Shown piece after piece: positions 34,331 to 46,345 of a DNA stretch of 64,000 nucleotides. Location: assembly GCA_036186865.1 (NCBI GenBank), contig AP025045.1, forward strand, positions 15,243,840 through 15,307,839. Direction: 5' to 3'. This DNA is from Eustoma russellianum (Eukaryota; Streptophyta; Magnoliopsida; Gentianales; Gentianaceae). The notes beneath the pieces are model-generated. The model was not told the origin of the DNA and ran no database searches. It saw only the letters and a list, made by a program, of their open reading frames with translations. Each line of letters starts with the position of its first letter. Position 1 is the stretch's first letter. The translations under genes and the position numbers were made by a program.

Positions 34331-36344
34331 CGACTTGCTGTCCAAGTGATAAGATTAGACTGTCCCTGTTACGCAACATCATCGACAAAGTACAACCATT
34401 GGCTTTCAGTACCACGCCCAATGATTGCCCTAATATGAATGTCCTGTAAAAGGGAAAAATTAGGGTACATCATAACGATACAGTCTAATTCTTTGGTAAT
34501 TTGGCTGACGGATAACAATTTTAGAATAAGTGGGCACATAAAGACAATTTTTTAGGGTAATGGTGGCGGTAATAGAGATGGAACTACCACCGGAAACAGG
34601 GATGGAGTCTCTATTGCAGTCTCAACAGTGGTCTTGGTTGGTGGAGTATGTGTAATAAGGTCAGAGGGCTCGTATGTCATAGTGTCTGTAGCCCCATAGT
34701 CAAATATCCGCTGGGAATTAGGTTTGGTTAGATGGTATGGAGATAGTGGGGGCATATCGATCATTTTAGAAGTGGGAGGTGGTGATTTGGGCATTAAGAC
34801 AGATTTGGGGGGTAAGTTAGTGTTTTGGGCAAAGGTCAGGGACTTGCGTGAATTATGAGAAATGGAGAGGGGTACGCTTGTAGTTTACAAAAGCGCAGGG
34901 GGACTTTTGTTATTTTCAGAAGATACAGGGGTGTGTTGTTTATTACAAATGGGTGCAGGGACTTGAGGGGAAATATTGTGGGGCTGGGAAGTATTTAAGG
35001 CGAGTTAACCCTAACCCTTTTACCTCCTTCAAGGCTGCTGCCCGCTGCTGCCTTGGCGTCCTTCTCCTCGCTGATGCTTTCGGGTTCCTATGTGTTTCCA
35101 GAGCCACCATCAGAGGTGGCCTAAGCGACTGAGGCATGTCCCTTCTTCTTGAATTCTTTCCACCATTCTGGATACCCGTGTATTTTGAATCACTTATCTC
35201 GGGTGTGTCCCTTTCGCTTGCAATGGATGCATTCCATGTGAGCCTTGTTTTCTCCTCCACGCCGTGATGGTTGGCCTAAGTGTGGTGGTTGAGTCCCTGA
35301 GATCCCTCATTGTCTGCAAAATTATGGTGGTGTTTTCACCGCCAAGTCCTGTCCAGCACCATGTGATAATCTGAGATCTAATGGGGCTGCAGAAGCACAA
35401 CATGTTGTATCTCTTAGAGCCGCAGTTTCTATTGTGGGTCTGAGCTCTCGCTTGAGAATTTCTTTCTTCGTATTAGTGAAGCGGTCATCTATTGCGAGAA
35501 GTAGTTGATAGAGTCTCTGTTCCTGAATTTTTCTTGTATAAATAGCGATGTCCTTCGGGGATTCCATGGGATTTGGATCCATAGTGTCTATTGTCATCCA
35601 AAGGCCTTGAAACTGGTCCTAGAGGGCCTCAAGGGATATGTTTCCTTGCTTGATTGTGTAGCATTGTTTGTGAAGATAAAAATTTGTAGTGGATCACTCC
35701 CTGAGCCGTATGTGACTGCCAACCCATCCCATAGGGCCTTCGTAGTTGAATACTAGGACCCCTTATTTACTAGGTTGTCGTCTATGTTATTAATCAGCTA
35801 AGTGAATACTAACTGGTCATGTTGTTCCTATATGGGGTACGCAAGATCTGTTGGCAGAGGAGATGAAGGAACCCCTGTGATGTGGGAGCTCCTTCCCCTG
35901 CCTCTAAGGGATATTTTCATGACCCTACACCAGAGATTGTAATTGGTGCTGGTCAGTTTTACTTTTAACGTCAGGTTGGTGGGAGGTGTGGTTGATGGTA
36001 TGTTCATACTTTGTTGCTGGAATCTTGCAAACTGTTCAGACAGGTCAAAATTTGTAGGGAAGTTTGGTTTATTTTCTAAGGTTTCAGGTCTTGTTTCAGT
36101 GGTTTCCGGAATCTGTGGTATAGTGGTTATGTTTTGTAGGAACTGAATAGATTAGAACAGAGGTAATATTGATCTTGGTTCAAGTCAAGATAGGTAGACA
36201 TAGGCAATGAGGATAACACCTTTGAGCCTAAACGGATGATGGCAGGTATGATACTTGATCAGGGTTAGGGTCTTGGCAATAAAGAGATATGACTCTGAGC
36301 GAACAAACCTCAAGGGTCACCGCATGTTCAGATGATCGGAACAT
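34331..36344 (-). pseudogene. Copia-2 gag and protease, heavily decayed
   Basis: Minus strand. Protease is seen near 34670-34710 as FDYGATDTMTYEPSDL; the usual D-S-G-A is D-Y-G-A, so the residue after the catalytic aspartate is lost. The zinc knuckle near 35195-35240 reads CIHCKRKGHTRDK with a stop in place of the last cysteine, followed by FKIHGYPEWW. The capsid part (35300-36340) has many stops. Even the conserved metal-binding and catalytic positions are damaged. Confidence 0.75.
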
Positions 36345-36356
36345 GCTCTGATACCA
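36345..36356 (-). promoter_or_regulatory. Primer-binding site of Copia-2
   Basis: Minus-strand TGGTATCAGAGC adjoining the 5' LTR, complementary to initiator tRNA-Met. Confidence 0.9.
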
Positions 36357-36600
36357 TGTGTAATAGACCAAGGATGCAAAATAGGCAGAAATTCAAAGAG
36401 GCAAGATAGGCAGAGAACGAGCAGAAATTTTTTTTTTGTATATTCTTCTCTATATATTTAGAATTCTTTACATATTCACTTACAGAATTTTCCTACACCT
36501 GTATAAGGAAACTGAATAAATATAAATCAATGTCAATTATTTACAATCAAATCAAATCTCCCATAATATCTGAGGTTCCTTCTAATCATGAATGCTAACA
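36357..36600 (-). repeat. Copia-2 5' LTR
   Basis: TGTGTAATAG...TGCTAACA on the plus strand, 244 bases, partner of 31142-31385. Confidence 0.9.
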
Positions 36601-36609
36601 CGCACACAC

Positions 36610-36693
<84 letters not shown>
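36601..36693. repeat. CA then long TA microsatellite
   Basis: A short CACACACA run followed by an uninterrupted TA dinucleotide tract of about 80 bases (36612-36693). Self-complementary and prone to length change. The long YIYI reading frames across it on both strands are artefacts of the repeat. Confidence 0.95.
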
Positions 36694-36699
<6 letters not shown>

Positions 36700-37261
36700 A
36701 CGAACAAAATGGTTGAGTATTCTTGTGAAAACGGATGTCAAGTGTTGTATGAAGAATGCACAAAAGCTTTGTTCAGTTCATTGTTTTGTGTTACTGAATC
36801 GTAGAGAAGGTGAAGCATCTTTTGAATAGAATTCTTGCAAAGAAAAAGGTCAGAAAATCGGTTATAAAATTTGTTCAATTGAACCATTATGTTGGATAAA
36901 AAAAAATTTGCCTAATGGAGCTACACATTCGGGCTTTTTTTTAATCTGATCCAAATCATGGGAAGAAATATTTAATACTTAACTCATAAATATGCGTTAA
37001 TCAATAAAGATAATGTCTCCAAATAAAAGCACCCTCTGACTTCAATCCTTATTATCAAACATACTTTCGAATATCAATTTTGAACGTTAATTTATCATCC
37101 ATGCGATATTAAAATTGGGTAATTCAAAAACTTCTTCGTTATGCATATAATTGTAAATGTATTAGTTTTTAATGAATAATAATAAAAAACCTTCGTAATT
37201 AATTTTGAAGTTTACTACAATTACACATTTTTCTCCAACACAGGGCAGCGGAGAGGGCGGG
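36694..37261. other. Intergenic host DNA
   Basis: AT-rich. A 31-codon frame starting MVEYSCENGCQVLYEECTKA (36711-36804, plus) is cysteine-rich and could be a fragment of a gene, but I recognise no family. The remainder shows no feature. Confidence 0.4.
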
Positions 37262-37266
37262 GGAGG
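37262..37266 (+). repeat. Target site duplication, left copy (solo LTR)
   Basis: GGAGG, matched exactly by 48084-48088. Confidence 0.8.
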
Positions 37267-37719
37267 TGTAGCACTTCGCTCCCGAGCCCTAGCTTTGGGA
37301 ACGGTGCATCCGTCGTAGTCTGCTAGAGAACTACAGGACGTCGTTCAAACTTCTTACACGTCAAAATCAACGTAAATTTTTTTTGCGGAAACGATAATTA
37401 AAAATTCAAATTTAGTTTATAAGTACTCCCAGTATGGAAATAAACAAAATGTTAAGGGCTAACGAAACCCAATACAACGAAAGAGAATTTTTAAAGTCTG
37501 ACATAAAAGAAATAATCATGATAATCCCTCAAGTATCTGCCAAATAAATCTCGAAGTTTCACTCTCTCCAACTAGCCTGGTCGGATCCGTCCTCAATGAA
37601 GATATACTCGATATCCTACTCACCTGGACTGGGGGGGTAGGGGTGAGTGATATGACGTCGCTCAGTAGGTACCCGCCTCTATACGATGCGGAACGAGCAT
37701 ACAACAAATTGTTATACAC

Positions 37720-37724
37720 ATAAC
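37720..37724 (+). repeat. Target site duplication, left copy (gag-only element)
   Basis: ATAAC, identical to 46028-46032. Confidence 0.85.
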
Positions 37725-40700
37725 TGTAGGATCTGCAAGGCACCACTAGAAGGGGGGTTGAATAGGTGGTGCAGAAAGTGTGGTTTTTAAAATTTCTTTA
37801 AACCTAACCAATTCAACTTCTGAAAATAGATTCTGTTTTCAGGACCTGTTTTAAAACGTTTTTAAAACCAGGTTAGAGGTCTCCAAAAATTATGAAATTT
37901 TGAGAGAACTTAGCCTCAGATTTTGTGAGGATCCCCTAAAAATTTCAAATTAAAATTCAACCTTTAACCCCTTCAAAAACCGTTGGCAATCAGATTGTGC
38001 AAATCTGACAGAAACGGTAGATGGTTTTGAAAAATTAATTTCTATTTGTGTGAACGTCCAAATGCTCTGAAAATTTAACCACTAACTCCTTATATACTAT
38101 ATTTAAATGGGTTGAAACAGTTTTGGAAAATTCTTTTGGGAAGTAGGTCAACTACTATCAAAGTCTCAACCTTTGCAAGTGTGAAATTCAGACTGCACTA
38201 GTCTCAGAACCTTTGATGTTTGATCGACTTATACTTATCCAAAAGGGTTGAAACTTGTTTCAAATTAACCCTAGAACGTGTAGGTATATTTCAGGAGATT
38301 TTCGTGATTTTTGAAAATCGTTTACTATTTTTACGAATGCGAACACGAAGAGTAAACAGTGCAGTAACTGAAGAGTAAATGCAGAAAGTAAATGGCACCA
38401 AGAATTTTATACTGGTTCGGTTATAAACAACCTACTCCAGTCTTCAAGGAACATCTTCCTTGGTTCACACTAATCACACACACGCAGTACACCTTACCGC
38501 AGGGTTGATAGAGTTACACCTTAACTCCAACCCTTTACAAACCTTGTATTGTTAGTACAATTCACACGAACACCACCACCTTGCTAGAATGAAGATTGAT
38601 CACACCTTGATCAATCTTTTGCAAAGATATATGAATGGTGGTTTATCTCAAGCCTATTCAAGATTGAAAGAATATGAATACAATAGGCTTACAAGAAGAA
38701 AGAAAGAAAGAGAGAATGTAGAAGAAGAAGAACTAGGCTTTTGATCACTTTGATTTTGCAATGCTTGGCCTTGTTTTGTTTGCTCTCTTCTCTTTCTTTT
38801 TAACATGTCCAGCCGTCCCCCTTAGAGTGTCTCCCCCTCTTGAAAATTATCTTTTAAGTCCTTGAGAGAGTGTAAGACATCATTGTGACAAGGCCTTGCT
38901 TTACTTGGCATCTTCTTATTGGATCATCATTTAGTCTTCGCTTACTTGGCACCTCCTTATTGGTTCAACATTGTCATCATGATGACATGGAAAAAATCTG
39001 AGATATACACTTTAACATGTGCCAAAAATCAATCACAAAATCATTCCATAAATCAAGAATTATATCATAAATTGCAAGACCAAAAATTCTTCCATTTACA
39101 TGCCAAAAATTCGGCCATAACAACCTTGCCATGCTGAATTTTTTCAGCATGTGCATCATGGGGATAAAGTTCAAATTATTACCATTTTCTTTGAATTTTT
39201 ATCATAAAAATGAATCAACAATATATGGTAAGTCTTGCTACCAATTAAGAAATGAACTTAGACATGTTTTGGCACTTAAATTCGGCCATCAAGGTTGAAC
39301 ACATGCTGAAAAATTTTCAGCATGTGTGATATGTAAATATCACCATTTATTTATTTAAATTATATTCAACACCTTTCCATTTCTTCTTCCAATTAATCAC
39401 ATAATAAAAGATGACAAAATATGTCACATTGAATAGCAAATTTCGGCCAGCTCAAGTTTAGTATGCTGAAATTTTCAGCATGTGACATAAGAGAGATATA
39501 TGTTGAATTCTTACCATTTGTAGCTTTTCTCTTCAATACATCAACAATGTATGATTGATCCTTGACCAATCAATATGCCAACAAAGCTCCACATGTGCTC
39601 CAAATCAGCTATATGTGACGTTGAATGATGTGTATACATGTGCTGAAATTTATTTTTGCTAACTTTGTAAAATAGTGCACATTTAATAATACACACATAT
39701 AATATTCCAATCAGCCCTTAATTTAATTTTCTAGAACACTTTAAGATGTATATCATATGTAAAAAGTGTCTAGATACGTGTCACATGATGTACAAGAAAA
39801 ACGTTCCATGTTATGTGCGTAGAAAGCCGAATTTTCGATATTTATCGATTACCCGATTTTCTCTAATTTAAATTCCAACTTTTGCACATGTTATATATAT
39901 ATTATGTTATACATAATATATATAATATATACTTTAAATCTCAGCACTTGGCTGGTTTAAAGTGGTACCATTAGCATGTGACAAGATTAAACTTGGAATC
40001 TTCACATTTTGGCCTTAATGTGGAGTAATTTGTGTGTGCCAACATGGAAAGTATTTTTGGCTGATTATTATGTCATGTGCACGAAATTTACATCATATTT
40101 TGATGTATATGGGCTGGCCATTTATTTATGGCAAGTATGTGACACGTTGGCGAAGTTTCGGTATTCGCCCGATACGACAAATTTCGGTTTAGAACCTTTT
40201 ATCGTGTCGTATTTAATTTGTCATCACCATATCTTATATCATATGATATAAGACCTGAATATACTCATAAATATGAGTTAAGTATAGTGATGTGACATTA
40301 ACGTACGTACGTAAAATATATAACGTGTCGGTAGTACGTTGGAATACATGTGTATGTGCCTTTATTTAAAAAATCTGAAAATATGTATAATATATGTATA
40401 TGTGGCGTGTACATTAATGGATGGAGAGGAGGAGAAGACTTTCCTTCTTTAGCCTTGTTGCTTTTGTGCCTTTTCCAAATGAATCTTCCTTTAATGAACT
40501 ACTTAGTTTATCAAACTAAGTACTTCACTTAATGAACTAGTTTAGTTCATTAATGATGGCACCTGAAAATAGTATAAACACAACAAATGTTTGCTATATG
40601 ATGTAAGCTTTAATGCTTCATGGCTCGTTAGTACGGCAACATAATATATAAGTTAAATAAGACAAGTAATGGCAAGATATCATGCATTCATGTACACGTT

Positions 40701-40786
40701 TATATATATATATATTTATGCACGTTTATATATATATGCATTCAAGTTACTTATTTTGAAATCACTCAAACCCTCTTATCTCTACA
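37725..40786 (-). repeat. 3' LTR of the gag-only element
   Basis: TGTAGGATCTGC...ATCTCTACA on the plus strand, 3062 bases. It carries three near-perfect palindromes around ATGCTGAA...TTCAGCAT (39131-39150, 39302-39324, 39463-39481), each 15-25 bases after a TTCGGCCA motif. The 38658-38780 stretch (AG-rich) is missing from the other LTR. Confidence 0.9.
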
Positions 40787-41065
40787 ATCTCCCCCTTTTG
40801 ATGATTTTCAAAATAACTTGTGTACATGATTTAAATGCTATCTCTCCCCCTTGAACTATGCACAAATTTGAAATTTGAAATTCGATTCGAATTTCAAATC
40901 TGGCTCCCCCTTGATTTGTGCAATTAAGATCAATTAGTGTCCTCTCTCCCCCTTAAATCATGCTTTTCTCTCGAATTTCAAATCTGGCTCCCCCTTGATT
41001 TGTGCAATTAAGATCAATTAGTGTCCTATCTCCCCCTTAAATCATGCTTTTCTCTCCCCCTTTAT
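40787..41065 (-). promoter_or_regulatory. Array of seven polypurine-tract copies
   Basis: On the minus strand AAGGGGGAGA-like runs occur near 40791, 40850, 40904, 40947, 40990, 41029 and 41055. Part of the array is a direct duplication of about 85 bases containing CGAATTTCAAATCTGG. The copy at 40787-40798 abuts the 3' LTR and is the functional one by position. Confidence 0.8.
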
Positions 41066-41142
41066 TTTGGAAAGTAAATCAAAAGATTCCTGTAAAGAAA
41101 AAAAAATCATGCATTTCATATATGTGCGTTCGTAAGGGTTAT

Positions 41143-43036
41143 TTATTCAACCCTTTGAAAATGTCCTTTTTGGTACCCACATTTGGGTGACCTTTTTAGG
41201 TCTTCCAAAAGGTGAGAAAGATGGTGAGAACGCAACATAATATACTTTAGGTGCACCTTTATCTGGCCTTTGGCCAAGAACTCCTTTATACACATTATAT
41301 GTAGGACGTTTTTGATATGTCCTTGTGTTTGTATGCGTAGTGCGTGGATGGAATGAATGTCATGTATGCAATACTCTTTTCTTTTCATGTCTATATGGTA
41401 CAAAGTTGTGTTTCACATGATATGAAGATGTGGTGGGACGTGATAAGGGAAGTGACGGTTTTTGCGTCATCTTAGACGCCACTTGGGGCTTTGGAGTGTC
41501 TACTTTCTTAGACACCACAAACTTAGTTGGTTTAGTTGATACTTCATTAGTATCAACATATCCCAAACCCGTTTTGTCACTGTCATGCTTTTGTGATGAT
41601 ATAATGCGATGTAGCATGTTGGATCCCGTATCAAACTGTTTCACCTTTTTCTCTACATCGGCATTCCTTGATTTTAATTTTGAAATCTCGGATTTCAATT
41701 CAACGTTCTCGGATGTCAATGATGAAATTTCAGATTTTAATGAATTTATAGTGCATGACAACTCTTCTTTTGAATCGTTTAATTGAGACACAAGATCTTT
41801 GTTAGAAGATTCTAACAATTTCTTGTCTTCAATTAATCGCTTCTTTTCTTTTGCAAGAGTCTTTAAAAACTTGTGCAATTCTAAATATTGACTAAATAAA
41901 TCATCATATGAACATTCAGAATCGGAATCAGAGTCGGAAGATACCTCATTTGATGCTTTAGATGTAAAGCATACTTGTGCCTTGTGTTCTTCCGTATCAT
42001 CAGTCTCAGAGTCGGATGTGTCACTCCAAGTGGAGGCTTTGAATGCTCTTCTCCTTTGCTTAGGTTCTGAGACGAGTCTATTCTTGTTCCGATCCTTGTC
42101 AGGGTATTTGTTTGTTTGTTTTTCTTTATTAGGGCAGTCATATGATAAATGTCCAAGTTTGCCGTATTCATAGCACTTTATTTCTTTATTTTTATTTTTA
42201 TGATCCTTAGATGAGGTAGACTTATGTTTAATCGATTTTCTCAATATTTTTCTTAATCTTTTAGCCATTGTGATTAAGTCCTCATCATCGGAATCTGTGT
42301 CACTATCATCTACGACGTATTCATTTGATTTAAATGCTATAGCCCTGTCATTATTAGAAATGGACTCAGAATGTCTTAAAGAAAGTTTGTTTTCATATAC
42401 CTTAAGTGATCCGATTAGTTCTTCTATTTTAATCGATTTGGTCTCTTTACTTTCTTCTATGGCCGTTACTTTAGGATCCCACTCGGATGGAAGGCTTCGC
42501 AAGACCTTTTGTACCTTTTCCTGCATAGTGAAGGCTTTGCCAAGAGACTCAAGAGAATTGTAAATGTTAGTCAAGCGTAAATCCATCTCAACAATAGACT
42601 CATTTGGCAATAATTTAAAAGACTTAAGTGTAGACATAAGCATATTAATTTTGGACTCCTTTACTTGGCTAGTCCCTTCATGTTTCATTTCAAGAATATG
42701 CCACATCTCTTGAGCACTAGAACAATTAGACACGTAACTAGCCTCACTTTTACTTAGGCCGTTTAATAGTAGTTGCATGGCTTTAGCATTCATGCTAAGT
42801 TTCTTTTTATCATCACTTGTATATTCTTGTCTAGTTTTAACGACTTCTAACGTGACTCCGTCTACAGTAGACAACTTAGATGGAACAAAAGGACCATCTT
42901 CTATAATTGACCAAAGATCAATGTCTATTGCCATAAAGAAAAGTTTCATTCTTACCTTCCATTGAATGAAAGACTCACCGTCAAAAAGAGGAGGCCTTAT
43001 GGTTGACATTCCTTCTTGCACGGTTGTGGTTGCCAT
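41143..43036 (-). CDS. Gag polyprotein of the gag-only element (UBN2-type capsid, altered zinc knuckle)
   Basis: Open for 558 codons from the ATG at 43036 to a stop at 41360. PPLFDGESFIQWKVRMKLF and DLWSIIEDGPFVP start the capsid (about residues 15-50); EMWHILEMKHEGTSQVKESK and VQKVLRSLPSEWDPKVTAI are UBN2 landmarks (about 110-200). The knuckle at about residue 290 is CYEYGKLGHLSYDC, where the second cysteine is tyrosine. A charged region and a coiled coil (about 390-460, repeated SEISxLxSENVELK) follow. Past the stop, 41143-41360 keeps shifted gag-tail codons. Gag would package element RNA; the frame is unusually long and intact for this window. Translation from MATTTVQEG is typical. Confidence 0.85.
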
Positions 43037-43076
43037 CTCACTGAATCGTTGGATTCTTTGAAGTGAGTGTTCCTGC

Positions 43077-43088
43077 TCTCTGATACCA
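43077..43088 (-). promoter_or_regulatory. Primer-binding site of the gag-only element
   Basis: Minus-strand TGGTATCAGAGA, eleven of twelve bases of the initiator-tRNA-Met PBS, two bases from the 5' LTR. Confidence 0.85.
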
Positions 43089-43090
43089 AT

Positions 43091-46027
43091 CGTAGGATCT
43101 GCAAGGCACCACTAGAAGAGGGGGGTTGAATAGGTGGTGCGAAAAGTGTGGTTTTAACAATTTCTTTAAACCTAACCAATTCAACTTCTGAAAATAGATT
43201 CTGGTTTCAAGACCTGTTTTAAAACGTTTTTAAAACCAGGTTAGAGGTCTCCAAAAATTATGAAATTTTGAAAGAACTTAGCCTCAGATGTTATGAGGGT
43301 CCCCAAAAAATTTCAAATTAAAATTCAACCTTTAACCCCTTCAAAAACCGTTGGTAATCAGATTGTGCAAATTTGCCAGAAACGGTAGATGGTTTTGAAA
43401 AATTAATTCCTATTTGTGTGAACGTCCAAATGCTCTGAAAATTGAACCACTAACTCCTTATATACTATATTTAAATGGGTTGAAACAGTTTTGGAAAATG
43501 CTTTTGGGAAGTAGGTCAACTACTATCAAAGTCTCAACCTTTGCAAGTCTGAAATTCAGACTGCACTAGTCTCAGAACTTTTGATCTTTGATCGACTTAT
43601 ACTTATCCAAAAGGGTTGAAACTTGTGCCAAATTAACCCTAGAACGTGAAGGTATATTTCTGGAAATTTTCGTGATTTTTGAAAATCGTTTACTATTTTT
43701 ACGAATGCAAACACGAAGAGTAAACAGTGCAGTAACTGAAGAGTAAATGCAGAAAGTAAATGGCACCAAGAATTTTATACTGGTTCGGTTATAAACAACC
43801 TACTCCAGTCTTCAAGGAACACCTTTCTTGGTTCACACTAATCACACACACGCAGTACACCTTACCGCAGGGTTGATAGAGTTACACCTTAACTCCAACC
43901 CTTTACAAACCTTGTATTGTTAGTACAATTCACACGAACACCACCACCTTGTTAGAATGAAGATTGATCACACCTTGATCAATCTTTTACAAAGATATAT
44001 GAATGGTGGTTTATCTCAAGCCTATTTGCTCTCTTCTCTTTCTTTTTAACATGTCCAGCCGTTCCCCTTAGAGTGTCTCCCCCTCTTGAAAATTATCTTT
44101 TAAGTCCTTGAGAGAGTGTAAGACATCATTGTGACAAGGCCTTGCTTACTTGGCATCTTCTTATTGGATCATCATTTAGTCTTCGCTTACTTGGCACCTC
44201 CTTATTGGTTCAACATTGTCATCATGATGACATGGAAAAAATCTGAGATATACACTTTAACATGTGCCAAAAATCAATCACAAAATCATTCCATAAATCA
44301 AGAATTATATCATAAATTGCAAGACCAAAAATTCTTCCATTTCCATGCCAAAAATTCGGCCATAACAACCTTGCCATGCTGAATTTTTTCAGCATGTGCA
44401 TCATGGGGATAAAGTTCAAATCATTACCATTTTCTTTGAATTTTTATCATAAAAATGAATCAAAAATGTATGGTAAGTCTTGCTACCAATTAAGAAATGA
44501 ACTTAGACATGTTTTGGCACTTAAATTCGGCCATCAAGATTGAACACATGCTGAAAAAATTTCAGCATGTTTGATATGTAAAATATCACCATTTATTTAT
44601 TTAAATTATATTCAACACCTTTCCATTTCTTCTTCCAATTAATCACATAATAAAAGATGACAAAATATGTCACATTGAATAGCAAATTTCGGCCAGCTCA
44701 AGTTTAGTATGCTGAAATTTTCAGCATGTGACATAAGAGAGATATATGTTGAATTCTTACCATTTGTAGCTTTTCTCTTCAATTCATCAACAACGTATGA
44801 TTGATCCTTGACCAATCAATATGCCAACAAAGCTCCACATGTGCTCCAAATCAGCTATATGTAACGTTGAATGATGTGTATACATGTGCTGAAATTTATT
44901 TTTGCTAACTTTGTAAAATAGTGCACATTTAATAATACACACATGTAATATTCCAATCAGCCCTTAATTTAATTTTCTAGAACACTTTAAGATGTATATC
45001 ATATGTAAAAAGTGTCTAGATACGTGTCACATGATGTACAAGAAAAACGTTCCATGTTATTTGCGTAGAAAACCGAATTTTCGATATTTATCGATTACCC
45101 GATTTTTCTCTAATTTAAATTCCAACTTTTGCACATGTTATATATATTATGTTATACATAATATATATAATATATACTTTAAATCTCAGCACTTGGCTTG
45201 TTTAAAGTGGTACCATTAGCATGTGACAAGATTAAACTTGGAATCTTCATATTTTGGCCTTAATGTGGAGTAATTTGTGTGTGCCAACTTGGAAAGTATT
45301 TTTGGCTGATTATTATGTCATGTACACGAAATTTACATCATATTTTTATGTATATGGGCTGGCCATTTATTTATGGCAAGTACGTGACACGTTGGCGAAG
45401 TTTCGGTATTCGCCCGATACGACAAATTTCGGTTTAGAACCTTTTATCGTGTCGTATTTGATTTGTCATCACCATATCTTATATCATATGATATAAGACC
45501 TGAATATACTCATAAATATGAGTTAAGTATAGTGGTGTGACGTTAACGTACGTACGTAAAATATATAACGTGTCGGTAGTACGTTGGAATACATGTGTAA
45601 GTGCCTTTATTTAAAAAATCTGAAAATATGTATAATATATGTATATGTGGCGTGTACATTAATGGATGGAGAGGAGGAGAAGACTTTCCTTCTTTAGCCT
45701 TGTTGCCTTTGTGCCTTTTCCAAATGAATCTTCCTTTAATGAACTACTTAGTTTATCAAACTAAGTACTTCACTTAATGAACTAGTTTAGTTCATTAATG
45801 GTGGCACCTGAAAATAGTATAAACAAAACAAATGTTTGCCATATGATGTAAGCTTTAATGCTTCATGGCTCGTTAGTACGGCAACATAATATATAAGTTA
45901 AATAAGGCAAGTAATGGCAAGATATCATGCATTCATGTACACGTTTATATATATATTTATGCACGTTTATATATATATGCATTCAAGTTACTTATTTTGA
46001 AATCACTCAAACCTCCTTATCTCTACA
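43091..46027 (-). repeat. 5' LTR of the gag-only element
   Basis: Matches 37725-40786 closely; about 120 bases are absent at 44027 (CAAGCCTATT joined to TGCTCTC). The terminal TG has become CG. Palindromes are at 44376-44395, 44547-44569 and 44709-44727. It ends CTCTACA, then ATAAC. Confidence 0.9.
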
Positions 46028-46199
46028 ATAACCACATAATCCAAGTAACAGCATGAAAGCATAAAGTAAATAACTGCGTAAAGTAAGTCATTCCACATAT
46101 AATGCGCAAGTTCATGATGCATGCCCCAAACGCAACAAAGGTCATGTCATGCGATATGTCCATATCTCTACTGTGCAATGCATTAGCCTAAGACTTAAT

Positions 46200-46345
46200 T
46201 GGGTGCTACTATAGCTTTTTACTACATTCTACCGTTCTAGAATATTGCTGTAGGTCTTGACTACATTCCACCCTTGAATTCCTGAGTGCTACTGTAGCTC
46301 TTGACTACAGGCCACCATTATTGAATACTACTGTAGCTCTTGATA
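46200..46345 (-). repeat. Diverged hairpin series in the solo LTR
   Basis: Three to four units with inverted arms around CTCTTGA: at 46249-46265 (TGTAG/CTACA), at 46292-46310 (CTGTAG/CTACAG) and weaker ones at about 46208 and 46331. Unit spacing is about 40 bases. Position relative to the box at 37643-37664, after removing the insertion, matches the other Tekay LTRs. Confidence 0.55.

Larger units (their letters stand above)
31142..36600 (-). mobile_element. Copia-2: full-length but decayed Ty1/copia element
   Basis: 5.46 kb on the minus strand with 244-base LTRs at 31142-31385 and 36357-36600, PBS at 36345-36356, PPT at 31386-31397, and gag, protease, integrase, RT and RNase H in copia order. 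The LTRs differ at many positions, so it is old. No 5-bp target duplication is visible: TATGT on the left versus CGCAC on the right, both inside simple repeats. All coding parts are interrupted. Confidence 0.9.
37725..46027 (-). mobile_element. Non-autonomous, gag-only LTR element (TR-GAG type, Sirevirus-like)
   Basis: 8.3 kb on the minus strand: LTRs of 3062 and 2937 bases enclosing only 2.3 kb with a single gag frame. No protease, RT, RNase H or integrase is present. The internal region ends just where gag would end (a KGxxxxGTKK-like tail) and passes into a repeated PPT region. Large LTRs with palindromes, multiplied PPTs and a UBN2 gag with a coiled-coil tail are Sirevirus traits. The TSD ATAAC is exact. 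It would depend on a related full element for movement. Confidence 0.85.

Noticed and set aside
36533..36804. Two long reading frames rich in alternating Tyr-Ile on both strands
   Set aside because: They are translations of the TA microsatellite and have no protein character outside it.
41430..42965. Several plus-strand frames of 60-118 codons
   Set aside because: Antisense shadows of the 558-codon gag.
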